44,001 bases of DNA from Rheinheimera sp. (lineage in GTDB: Bacteria; Pseudomonadota; Gammaproteobacteria; Enterobacterales; Alteromonadaceae): contig DPJG01000001.1 of NCBI GenBank assembly GCA_003543135.1, forward strand, positions 1 to 44,001, written 5' to 3'. Below are positions 7,197 to 14,306 of this stretch, one piece after another. Numbering within the stretch: the first letter of the stretch is position 1; each line of letters begins with the position of its first letter. The position numbers and the translations under genes were made by a program. The notes beneath the pieces are model-generated. The model was not told the origin of the DNA. It saw nothing but the letters and a program-made list of their open reading frames with translations, and made no database searches.

Positions 7197-9482
7197 ATGC
7201 AAAATTTTTTCAAGGTAGTGCTGTTGTTGCTGGGCTGTAGTCTGGTTGGTTGTGGTGGTTCCGGTACTGGTCAGGATGGGACTGCGGTGGTTAAACAGGC
7301 AGAGCCAGGTGATTTCACGATGGATACCGATCAAATCCAGCTTGAATCGCTGGGGACTTTTGACCTAGGTTCACTGCGTCAAATTAACATCCAAATCAAG
7401 GGCAAAAATGTCGCTTACGTTGGCGCGGCTTATAGCCAGAACCAGACTCCCGTGTCTTGGCTGAACATGACGATCAGCGGTAGCGGCGAAAAATACCAGC
7501 TTTATATCGAAGTTGGCCGTTATGGGATGAAACCCGGCAGCTATACGGCAGCTTTTACGGTCGGCACTGCCGATAGACAGGGTAACGTGCTGAAGACTAA
7601 AGTGGTGACAGTGAAAGTGCTGATTAAAGCCCCGCTGAAACTGCAAACTGACACGCTGAGTGAACACCGGACTTATGGTGCCAATGACGGTGCACATGAT
7701 GTGGTATTTGGCCTGACGGCCGATGCTCAAACGCAGTGGCAGGTCAGTGCTGGCGATCCATGGGTCACGGTGCAGCAGAACCAGGGTCAGGGCGGTGGCA
7801 GCATCCGGGCGACAGTAAATTATGCCGATAAAGTGCCGGGGACTTATCAAACTTCGTTTACGGTGACCGATAAAAACCGACCGGAAAATACGGTTACGCT
7901 GAGTTACAAATTAGTGTTGGTGGCACCGGTGCTGAAGCTGCAATACACGCCTGTGTTGTTGGGTGGCGAAGATGGTTTGACTGAGAATAACCTACCGTTG
8001 ACAATTTCAGTCAATACAGCAGACAAGCAGTATCCCTACAGTGTGACCCTACAGACCAACGATGGCAGCCCTTGGTTGCAGGCTGACAAGCTCAGTGGCA
8101 TGGTGGGACAGGCGTCACAGACGGTATTACTGAGCAGCAAGCCGGCGCCGGCACTAGCTGGGGAGTTCAGTGGTAAAGCTTTGGTAGAAGTGCAGGTTGG
8201 TACACTTCTGCTCCGCCGCGAAGTACCGGTGAAAATGCAACGTGAATTTAACCGTATCACGCTGAGCAGCAACGGGGTTCATCTGAGCAGTGCGCCGGAC
8301 CAGCAACTGTTGAGCCGTCAGATTCAGGTGTTCAGCAGTCGCAATCAAACGGATATCCCATGGCAGGCAAAATCGGACCAGGATTGGCTGCAGGTCACGC
8401 CGACTGGGACCACCGGTAGTGCGCTGACTGTCACCGCGTTACCGGCCGGGCTGGAGCCGGATCGCACTTATTTTGCGACTGTCACTGTGTCATCGGACGA
8501 TCCTTCAGTGCAAAACACCGAGCAGATCCGTGTTGGGTTTACGCCGTTAAGTAAAGTGCCGGTTGAGCAACGGATCGTCATCGACCGCCAGCCGGTAGAC
8601 AATGACACCCATGTTGCATTCAGCCCGGTAGAACCGTTGTTGTATGTCGCTTATCAGAACCAGATTAGTATCTACGATGCGCACGATGCCAGGTTGCTTG
8701 GCCGATACACTGTGGCACTGAATGCGATTAACGCCATTGCAGTGGCCGTGGATGGCCGGCAGTTATTTGTCTATGACAAAATCGCCAAAGAAATTGCCAT
8801 GCTGGTACCGCAAACCGGCGAGATCCAGCGGCGCTTTAAGGTGAATCCGGCATCAGATTACCGGGTTGGCCTGCTGCATTCCCGCAATAACGGTGAAAGT
8901 TTGTTGTTGGGTAACAATTATCATATTTTTGATACCAACACGGGGCTGGAGATGAAGTTGTCTGATCCGTACCGCGCGCCGGTCGGGCGTCATCTCAGTG
9001 CGTCTTATTCGCCGTATCGTGTCAGCAGTGATAGCTCTTATTATGATGTACGGGTGTCGGCGCTGAATAATTATCAGGTGAAAAACCAATGGCGTTTTAT
9101 CTCGAACCGCGCGGGGGGGGAGGTTGCCGACAGTTGCCAGAGTTATGACGGCCAGTATCTGTACCTACTTGGCCCGACGGCGCTGGCACGCCATAACTGG
9201 CGTGACACTCAAACTGACTGGCAGCTCAGGCACGAGCCATTTGGCCGTTCAGTGCAGTGCAGTATCAGAGGCCAGGTAATTGTGGGGCTGGATCAAAGCG
9301 ATGGCCAGCCAGACATCTTAGTCTACAGTGCCGACGGCGCTTTGCTGCAACAGCTTGAATTAAGTTATTCCGCCGATTTGTCTCGGATTCGGGTGTCGGC
9401 GGATGGCGCGCAACTGCTGGCATTGAGTTATGGCTCCTACGATGATGGGACTGTAATTCGTTTGTACCGGTTAAAGCCATAA
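7197..9482 (+). CDS. Lipoprotein with Ig/BACON-like repeats and a beta-propeller-like C-terminus
   Basis: A 761-residue envelope lipoprotein: MQNFFKVVLLLLGCSLVGC ends in a lipobox (LVGC) with the acylated cysteine at 19, then a Gly/Ser linker. Three to four repeats of about 95 residues follow; each has a 'W-V/L-V-x-P-x-x-G' element and closing strands such as PGTYQTSFTVTDKNRPENT, the BACON/Ig pattern used for carbohydrate or surface contact. From about residue 455 the chain changes to propeller-like blades (VAFSPVEPLLYVAYQNQISIY, IAVAVDGRQLFVYD, SADGAQLLALSYG), resembling YVTN-type repeats. No catalytic motif is seen. It is likely a surface or periplasmic binding/scaffold protein. The ribosome site is weak. 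It seems to stand alone. Confidence 0.7.
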   Translation: MQNFFKVVLLLLGCSLVGCGGSGTGQDGTAVVKQAEPGDFTMDTDQIQLESLGTFDLGSLRQINIQIKGKNVAYVGAAYSQNQTPVSWLNMTISGSGEKYQLYIEVGRYGMKPGSYTAAFTVGTADRQGNVLKTKVVTVKVLIKAPLKLQTDTLSEHRTYGANDGAHDVVFGLTADAQTQWQVSAGDPWVTVQQNQGQGGGSIRATVNYADKVPGTYQTSFTVTDKNRPENTVTLSYKLVLVAPVLKLQYTPVLLGGEDGLTENNLPLTISVNTADKQYPYSVTLQTNDGSPWLQADKLSGMVGQASQTVLLSSKPAPALAGEFSGKALVEVQVGTLLLRREVPVKMQREFNRITLSSNGVHLSSAPDQQLLSRQIQVFSSRNQTDIPWQAKSDQDWLQVTPTGTTGSALTVTALPAGLEPDRTYFATVTVSSDDPSVQNTEQIRVGFTPLSKVPVEQRIVIDRQPVDNDTHVAFSPVEPLLYVAYQNQISIYDAHDARLLGRYTVALNAINAIAVAVDGRQLFVYDKIAKEIAMLVPQTGEIQRRFKVNPASDYRVGLLHSRNNGESLLLGNNYHIFDTNTGLEMKLSDPYRAPVGRHLSASYSPYRVSSDSSYYDVRVSALNNYQVKNQWRFISNRAGGEVADSCQSYDGQYLYLLGPTALARHNWRDTQTDWQLRHEPFGRSVQCSIRGQVIVGLDQSDGQPDILVYSADGALLQQLELSYSADLSRIRVSADGAQLLALSYGSYDDGTVIRLYRLKP

Positions 9483-9607
9483 TTTACCAGATGCGGGCGG
9501 CGAAAAAGAGAAATCACAGGGTTAGGTTTGTGTTTTCAGGGACTAAACCGGTGGGAGTTTAGTTTACTGCCCGCAAAATATAATAATCTATTAAATTGAG
9601 TAAAACA

Positions 9608-9644
9608 GGCAAAGAACGTGGTCACATCTCGTTCTTTGCCTTTT
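9608..9644 (+). terminator. Hairpin with T run downstream of the lipoprotein gene
   Basis: GGCAAAGAACG (9608-9618) and CGTTCTTTGCC (9630-9640) form a perfect 11-bp stem with an 11-nt loop, followed by TTTT. It forms the left end of dispersed repeat copy C, so the repeat may supply the terminator. It lies about 125 nt after the stop. Confidence 0.5.
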
Positions 9645-9766
9645 ACGATTAACCACCATCAATCAGCACTACAAAAACCAACAACTGCTGAGTGAGCGCG
9701 GAAGGCACAAACCGGTGAGCGTTGTAATTGCCGGTGTTTGGTACTTTTGTGCATTGTTTTTGTATT
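9608..9766. repeat. Dispersed palindromic intergenic repeat, copy C
   Basis: It matches copy A (2131-2300) block by block: 9622-9649 differs from 2138-2165 by one base in 28, then CATCAATCA, AAAACCAACA, TGAGTGAGCGCGG, GGTGAGCG, AATTGCCGGTG and a TTTTGTGCATTGTTTTTGT end. ACAAAAACCAACAACTG and its counterpart near 9726-9750 make a long imperfect inverted repeat. The gap 9483-9955 holds nothing else that I can support apart from the leader of the next gene. Confidence 0.65.
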
Positions 9767-9955
9767 AAAAATAAAGCGTCTATATTTATCAGCCCACAAC
9801 TCGAAAGCTGACAGAACGGCTTGAAACTTAAGCCAGCGAGCAGCTGATTTCTGTGTAAATAGAAAAATGGGGTGATATCTGGCTTATCCATGTAGAATGC
9901 CGCATTAATTGCCCATGAGCGCTATGCCGCTTATTGCCCACCTGTAGGAATTCCG

Positions 9956-10267
9956 ATGAAAAAAACCTTCGCTTTAAGCCACGACAAACATCAACCTGCC
10001 CGTTTGGTGGATTTAATTAAGCATGAGATTAAAAAATACCTGAACCGCGAGCGGCGCAAAAATTTGCCGCAAGGCACAGACTACTGGACCTTTGATTGTC
10101 GTTTTGGCGCGTCAAAAGATGTCGCAGAAAAAGTTTTTACCTCGGAAATTAACAAACATATCGACGCAGCGCTCGCTGCACAGTGGCCGTCTTTTTATAT
10201 TGAAATTCTGGCCCGTGCTGCCAATCATCAGCCACGCGCAGGCTTTGACGCCGACGACAACGAATAA
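9956..10267 (+). CDS. DUF6172 family protein
   Basis: A 103-residue cytoplasmic protein. The pattern MKKTFALSHDKHQPARLVD, then KHEIKKYLNRERRKNLP and YWTFDCRFG matches the small DUF6172 family as I remember it, conserved across Gammaproteobacteria; its function is not known. It is rich in basic residues in the first half. GGAATTCCG precedes the start. It is transcribed alone, with a weak hairpin after the stop. Confidence 0.7.
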   Translation: MKKTFALSHDKHQPARLVDLIKHEIKKYLNRERRKNLPQGTDYWTFDCRFGASKDVAEKVFTSEINKHIDAALAAQWPSFYIEILARAANHQPRAGFDADDNE

Positions 10268-10275
10268 CAGCTGAC

Positions 10276-10295
10276 AAAAAACGCTGGTGTTTTTT
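10276..10295 (+). terminator. Weak intrinsic terminator after the DUF6172 gene
   Basis: AAAAAACG and the following TGTTTTTT can pair (with one G-U) around a CTGG loop, and the T run is part of the stem. It lies 9 nt after the stop. The stem is short and AT-rich, so strength is doubtful. Confidence 0.4.
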
Positions 10296-10427
10296 ATAAC
10301 GCCGCCGGAATTTTTTGCTTATTTTCCAAAGTATTAGCTGTTTTTGTCTGAGAAAAAACGCCGGCAGGTAAAAACAAAACTCTGCGCCAGCGGCAAAATG
10401 CTGTATATTTCGCCCCCAACTTTTGGA

Positions 10428-10445
10428 CTGTAGCCATTTCTACAG
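10428..10445 (+). promoter_or_regulatory. Hairpin abutting the ribosome site of the helicase gene
   Basis: CTGTAG (10428-10433) and CTACAG (10440-10445) form a perfect 6-bp stem with a CCATTT loop. The Shine-Dalgarno AGAGGA begins at 10444 inside the stem. A TATATT box lies about 25 nt further upstream. The fold could slow translation at low temperature or be a target of the helicase itself. Confidence 0.4.
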
Positions 10446-10455
10446 AGGATTTTTT

Positions 10456-11760
10456 ATGCAATTTTCATCTTTAGATTTAGCACCAGACTTACAGCGTGCG
10501 CTGCAAGAGTGCGGCTACAGTGACATGACTCCGGTGCAGGAAAAGGCCATAGTGCCGGCGCGCCGTGGTAAAGATTTACAGGTAACAGCCCAAACCGGCA
10601 CAGGTAAAACCGCCGCTTTTGCCGTGCCACTGTTACAGCGGATGTTAGATAACCCCAAAGCCACAGTGGAAAAACGGCCACGGGCGCTGATTTTAACGCC
10701 AACCCGCGAACTGGCTGAACAAATTGCCGAAGCGGTAAAGGCTTATGCCAAATATTTGCCACTGAGTGTCACTGCTTTATATGGTGGCGTTAAAATGGGC
10801 GGTCAGGCCAATAAGTTAACTGCCGGTGTGGATATGGTGATCAGCACCCCTGGCCGTTTGTTAGAGCATATGGCGCTTGGCAATGTGATTTTAAGCGACG
10901 TGGAATTTGTGGTACTGGATGAAGCGGACCGGATGCTGGATATGGGTTTTAGCGCCGATGTGCTGAAACTGATCCAGATGACCGCCAATAAACGCCAGAC
11001 ACTGCTGTTTTCTGCCACTACTTCACCTGCGGTGAACGAGCTGTCGCATAAAATTCTGCATAACCATCAGCAAATTAAAGTGACCAGGGTCAACAGCACC
11101 GCCGACACTGTGCACCATGTGGTCTATGCGGTGGAAGAAAGCCGCAAAATTGAATTGTTTGAGCTATTGCTGAACGAACAAAACTGGTTCCAGGTGCTGG
11201 TATTTACCAGTACCAAAGAGCAGGCCGACCGTTTATTGGCCGGTTTGCAACAACGCAAAATTAACGCCGCTGTCTGCCATGGTGATAAAAGCCAGGGCGC
11301 GCGCCGCCGTGCCATTGCTGATTTTAAATCGGCCAAGCTGCAGGTGCTGATTGCGACCGAAGTAGCGGCCCGTGGTTTAGATATTCAGGGCCTGGACTAT
11401 GTGGTGAATTTTAACCTGCCGTATTTGCCGGAAGATTATGTACACCGTATTGGCCGTACCGGTCGTGCCGGTGCTGCAGGCAAGGCGCTGTCTTTTGTCA
11501 GCCGTGAAGAAGAGCTGACCTTAGAGCGTATTCAAAAGCTGATTGGCAGCAAAATTGAACGTATTATCCAGCCGGGTTTTGAAGTCAGTAACCGCGAGTC
11601 GTTGTTAAAAAGCATCTCGCGCAAAATAGTGCCGGGCCGTGCCAATAAAAAGTCGGAAACTGTGATTGAAGCACCAGCGGCCAAAAGTAAAACCAAGCCG
11701 AAAAGCCAGCCAAAACAGCCTAAAACCACAACGGGCCGCGCTAAGGCAATGAAGGGTTAA
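10456..11760 (+). CDS. DEAD-box RNA helicase, RhlE-like
   Basis: A 434-residue ATP-dependent RNA helicase with all core motifs in order: Q-motif region (FSSLDLAP...GYSDMTPVQEKAI), motif I AQTGTGKT, Ia PTRELAEQ, Ib TPGRL, II DEAD, III SAT, IV VFTSTKEQ, V ARGLDI and VI HRIGRTGRAG. The tail after about residue 370 is short, basic and low-complexity (KSKTKPKSQPKQPKTTTG), as in RhlE-type helicases acting on ribosome assembly or mRNA turnover. The ATG at 10456 is preceded by AGAGGA at good spacing; an upstream TTG at 10423 is unlikely. A strong terminator follows at 11790, so it forms a single-gene unit. Confidence 0.93.
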   Translation: MQFSSLDLAPDLQRALQECGYSDMTPVQEKAIVPARRGKDLQVTAQTGTGKTAAFAVPLLQRMLDNPKATVEKRPRALILTPTRELAEQIAEAVKAYAKYLPLSVTALYGGVKMGGQANKLTAGVDMVISTPGRLLEHMALGNVILSDVEFVVLDEADRMLDMGFSADVLKLIQMTANKRQTLLFSATTSPAVNELSHKILHNHQQIKVTRVNSTADTVHHVVYAVEESRKIELFELLLNEQNWFQVLVFTSTKEQADRLLAGLQQRKINAAVCHGDKSQGARRRAIADFKSAKLQVLIATEVAARGLDIQGLDYVVNFNLPYLPEDYVHRIGRTGRAGAAGKALSFVSREEELTLERIQKLIGSKIERIIQPGFEVSNRESLLKSISRKIVPGRANKKSETVIEAPAAKSKTKPKSQPKQPKTTTGRAKAMKG

Positions 11761-11789
11761 TACAAACCGATAGGTTTCAGCAGTCTTTG

Positions 11790-11818
11790 AAAAAAGCCAG
11801 GTTATGCCTGGCTTTTTT
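11790..11818 (+). terminator. Strong intrinsic terminator of the helicase gene
   Basis: A perfect 12-bp stem, AAAAAAGCCAGG and CCTGGCTTTTTT, encloses a TTATG loop and ends in six T. It lies 30 nt after the helicase stop. The run of A on the left makes it usable from both strands. Confidence 0.92.
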
Positions 11819-12121
11819 ATTGCGGATAGCGGCTTCTCGCTTGGTTATTTTCAGGCTTGTTGTTGGCGCTTTGACCTTTCCCCGCAATTTCCCCGAATTG
11901 AACGTTTTCCGGTTTATTGACTGGCAGCGGGGGTGTAACACCAACCTGGGTGCTGCTGGTGTGCACCTGAAAATATCGAACCAGACTTTATCAGAGAATT
12001 ATCAGCTTTTCCTCTTCAGGAACGCTGGCTTTTGTGGGGGTGCCAACTAGGCTCTGGACGCTGTGAGTGACCACAGCAACCCAAGTTGGCAAACCAAGCT
12101 GGCAAACCGCAGGAGAGCAAG
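11819..12121 (+). promoter_or_regulatory. Leader of the secreted haem protein gene
   Basis: Apart from the AGGAG ribosome site at about 12110-12114 nothing firm is seen. An 87-codon ORF runs through the terminator into this gap; it has no family features and is not called. CTTCAGGAACGCTGGC near 12015 and similar patches have no clear role. Confidence 0.3.
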
Positions 12122-14011
12122 ATGCCCATACCAATGTTGAACTTAGCTGATCACAGATCAGTAGATAAAACAGCAATTTATAGAACAGAACACGACAGCG
12201 TCGAAAATTACAGCGCAGTTATTGCTAACTTAGCCCTGCACAAAGCAGTTGCGCTGATGCTGCCGCTGTTATTTTGCAGTGGTCTTAGTGCTGCAGATGC
12301 CAAACCCACAGCGATAGATTCCGCCATGTACTTTCAGGCGGATGTGCGGGACGCCGGTTATTGCAGCATGCGGTTGGTTAATGGTCAGCTGCAGGCGTTT
12401 AACCGCGACAACGGCAAGCCCATTTCTAACCCGGCGATGACCTGCCCTGATATGTTTTCCTGGAAGTTGTTTGCTGAAGTGGTGCAGGATAAATTCTGGT
12501 CGAACTGGGCTGATGAGCAGCAAAACTGGCCGGCCCAGCCTTATCCGCTGTGCCAGAGTGGGCAAACACCAGCGGCCAATGCCTGTTGCCGCCCTGGTGA
12601 TGCCACCAACAGCACCAGTCATTGCCCGGTGTTCCCTGGTCAGCGTTTTGCGCCACAAATCAAAGCTTTTGCCAGCGCTGTGGGTGAAAAAGCCACAGCA
12701 CAAGCGCGCAGCAAAGAGCTAAACCGCCATACCCGTATTCCTTTTCATCATCAGCTGAATTCACTACATCAACCGGCGCCTGCGGACATGCTAAAAGCTG
12801 ATGGTTCAGGTACGCCGTCCTGCAACGCTGTGCCACAAAATGGCCGGCAGGTTGATTTGGTGCCGGCCATTCTGAAAAACTTTAAGCCTGCCGATGCACA
12901 AAGTGTGGGCCGTATTATCCGCCAGACCAATGCCGAACTCACCATTCGCAATCAGGCGTTTCATGACTATTTGTTCCGCAATAATTTGTATAACGCTGAT
13001 GGTGCGCTGGAGGTGTTTTTTGCCAATCAGGCCAATTTGCAGCAACAAGCGCCTTATCATGGCGCTGAAGTTGCGGCCAGTGCCGGCAATAAGGGACGGT
13101 TGTTTCACATAGATTTTCCTTTTGATGCCGTGATGATCAAAAGCAACTGGGTGCATTATCAGTTGATTAATGCTCTGGGTTTGCCAGCAGATTCAACCGC
13201 TTACGCCAGTAAATATTTGTCGACGCAAATTAATTTGTCCGCCATTGGTTTGAGTGACGTCCCAAAAGCGCAGTGTAATCTGCAAGGTCCGCATTATCTG
13301 GTAGCCTTTCATATCTCCTCCAAAGACACGCCAAACTGGGTCTGGACCACCTTTGAGCACATCAATCTGCCCGGGCGTTGTGATACTACCGGCTGTAACG
13401 ACGCTTATGGTTATCAGAGTGCCGACGTGCGCCCATCAGGCACAGCCGACAATTATGTAAAACCCAATCAGCAGTCGGATAAGCTCAATGACAGCAGCAT
13501 AGTGTTCCGGCCGGACGCCGGTTACCCGCTGGAAAAACCAAGGCCGGAGTGGCAGCAGTTATTGGCGCAACTGAAAATTGGTACCACAGCGGACAAAGAT
13601 CAACATGAGCCGTCACCCGCCGACAGTGCCTGGTTAAATTACCGTCTGAAGGGCTCGCAGGTGGATTTTGTCACTGCCACAGGGCGACCAACCATGCTGG
13701 GCAATTCGGTAACTGAAGCCGGTTTTATGGATGGTTCCAGCTGTGTCAGTTGTCATGCCAGAGCTGGGGTCGCTGGCCTGGGGCAAAAGCCGGGCAGCAA
13801 AATACCGGATGGCACTGCCACCAAACATTTCCTGGCGTTGTCGGTGTTTGAAACCAGCCTGAGTGATTTTGGATATTTTCGCAGTCACCACGGTATTCCG
13901 CGTTCAGAATGGTATCACCGCGATAATAATTCCAGGCCGGAACTTGAAGTGCTGCAGCTTGATTTTGTCTGGGGCTTTCTGAATGCCCAGCCTGTGGTGA
14001 CAAATAAATAA
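12122..14011 (+). CDS. Secreted mono-haem cytochrome c-like protein
   Basis: A 629-residue protein with one haem c-binding motif near the C-terminus (SSCVSCHARAG, CxxCH). An upstream block FDAVMIKSNWVHYQLIN and a GPHYLVAFHISSKDTPNWVWTTFEHI block recall a family of periplasmic cytochrome-domain proteins whose usual form reads 'H.VG.HI..KT...P.W.W.TFE'. Extra cysteine pairs (PLCQSG, ACCRPG, HCPVF, GRCDTTGCND) suggest disulfides. The ATG at 12122 has AGGAG 7 nt upstream. The hydrophobic signal segment (ALMLPLLFCSGLSAADA) lies about 45 residues in; a start at 12257 would give a very short signal. The role is probably periplasmic electron transfer or oxidation; the substrate is unknown. It forms its own unit. 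Confidence 0.7.
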   Translation: MPIPMLNLADHRSVDKTAIYRTEHDSVENYSAVIANLALHKAVALMLPLLFCSGLSAADAKPTAIDSAMYFQADVRDAGYCSMRLVNGQLQAFNRDNGKPISNPAMTCPDMFSWKLFAEVVQDKFWSNWADEQQNWPAQPYPLCQSGQTPAANACCRPGDATNSTSHCPVFPGQRFAPQIKAFASAVGEKATAQARSKELNRHTRIPFHHQLNSLHQPAPADMLKADGSGTPSCNAVPQNGRQVDLVPAILKNFKPADAQSVGRIIRQTNAELTIRNQAFHDYLFRNNLYNADGALEVFFANQANLQQQAPYHGAEVAASAGNKGRLFHIDFPFDAVMIKSNWVHYQLINALGLPADSTAYASKYLSTQINLSAIGLSDVPKAQCNLQGPHYLVAFHISSKDTPNWVWTTFEHINLPGRCDTTGCNDAYGYQSADVRPSGTADNYVKPNQQSDKLNDSSIVFRPDAGYPLEKPRPEWQQLLAQLKIGTTADKDQHEPSPADSAWLNYRLKGSQVDFVTATGRPTMLGNSVTEAGFMDGSSCVSCHARAGVAGLGQKPGSKIPDGTATKHFLALSVFETSLSDFGYFRSHHGIPRSEWYHRDNNSRPELEVLQLDFVWGFLNAQPVVTNK

Positions 14012-14106
14012 TTGGCTGTCTGGTGGAGCTGAAGGCCGCTAATGCAGTTGCTTGAAGTTCAGTTGCGCTAACTGTACCGGCAGACTAAAGCAGTTATTTA
14101 CCCCTG

Positions 14107-14146
14107 GCATGGCCGCTGAAATGCTTAGCGGCCATGCTGCTTTCTC
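14107..14146 (+). terminator. Hairpin after the haem-protein gene
   Basis: GCATGGCCGCT (14107-14117) and AGCGGCCATGC (14127-14137) form a perfect 11-bp GC-rich stem with a 9-nt loop, followed by TGCTTTCTC. The T run is weak, but the strength and position suggest termination. Confidence 0.55.
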
Positions 14147-14165
14147 AACTCAACTCAACTCAACT
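14144..14165. repeat. CTCAA short tandem repeat
   Basis: Four full CTCAA units in a row plus a partial one follow the hairpin directly, in the gap between the haem-protein gene and the fusion gene. Such a 5-nt repeat can change length by slippage; here it is about 140 nt upstream of the next start. Confidence 0.7.
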
Positions 14166-14267
14166 TAGCGTAAGCCGGAGCAGCGCCACTTTTATGTTGT
14201 GGCAGTTGTTGTTGTGATCTGCACAAAACTTGCGCTCAATTAATATCTTTCTAATTTAAGCCACTAC

Positions 14268-14288
14268 ACTGATCCAGTATGAATCAGT
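14268..14288 (+). promoter_or_regulatory. Inverted repeat upstream of the fusion ATPase operon
   Basis: ACTGAT (14268-14273) and ATCAGT (14283-14288) flank 9 nt and lie about 20 nt before the start codon. An operator or leader hairpin is possible; the arms are short, so chance is not excluded. Confidence 0.3.
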
Positions 14289-14306
14289 ACGGTAAAAGGC
14301 CCATGC

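Noticed and set aside
9649-9891. 80-codon minus-strand ORF
   Set aside because: It overlaps dispersed repeat copy C and has no recognisable features.
11787-12050. 87-codon ORF after the helicase gene
   Set aside because: It starts inside the strong terminator hairpin and shows no ribosome site, signal or domain.
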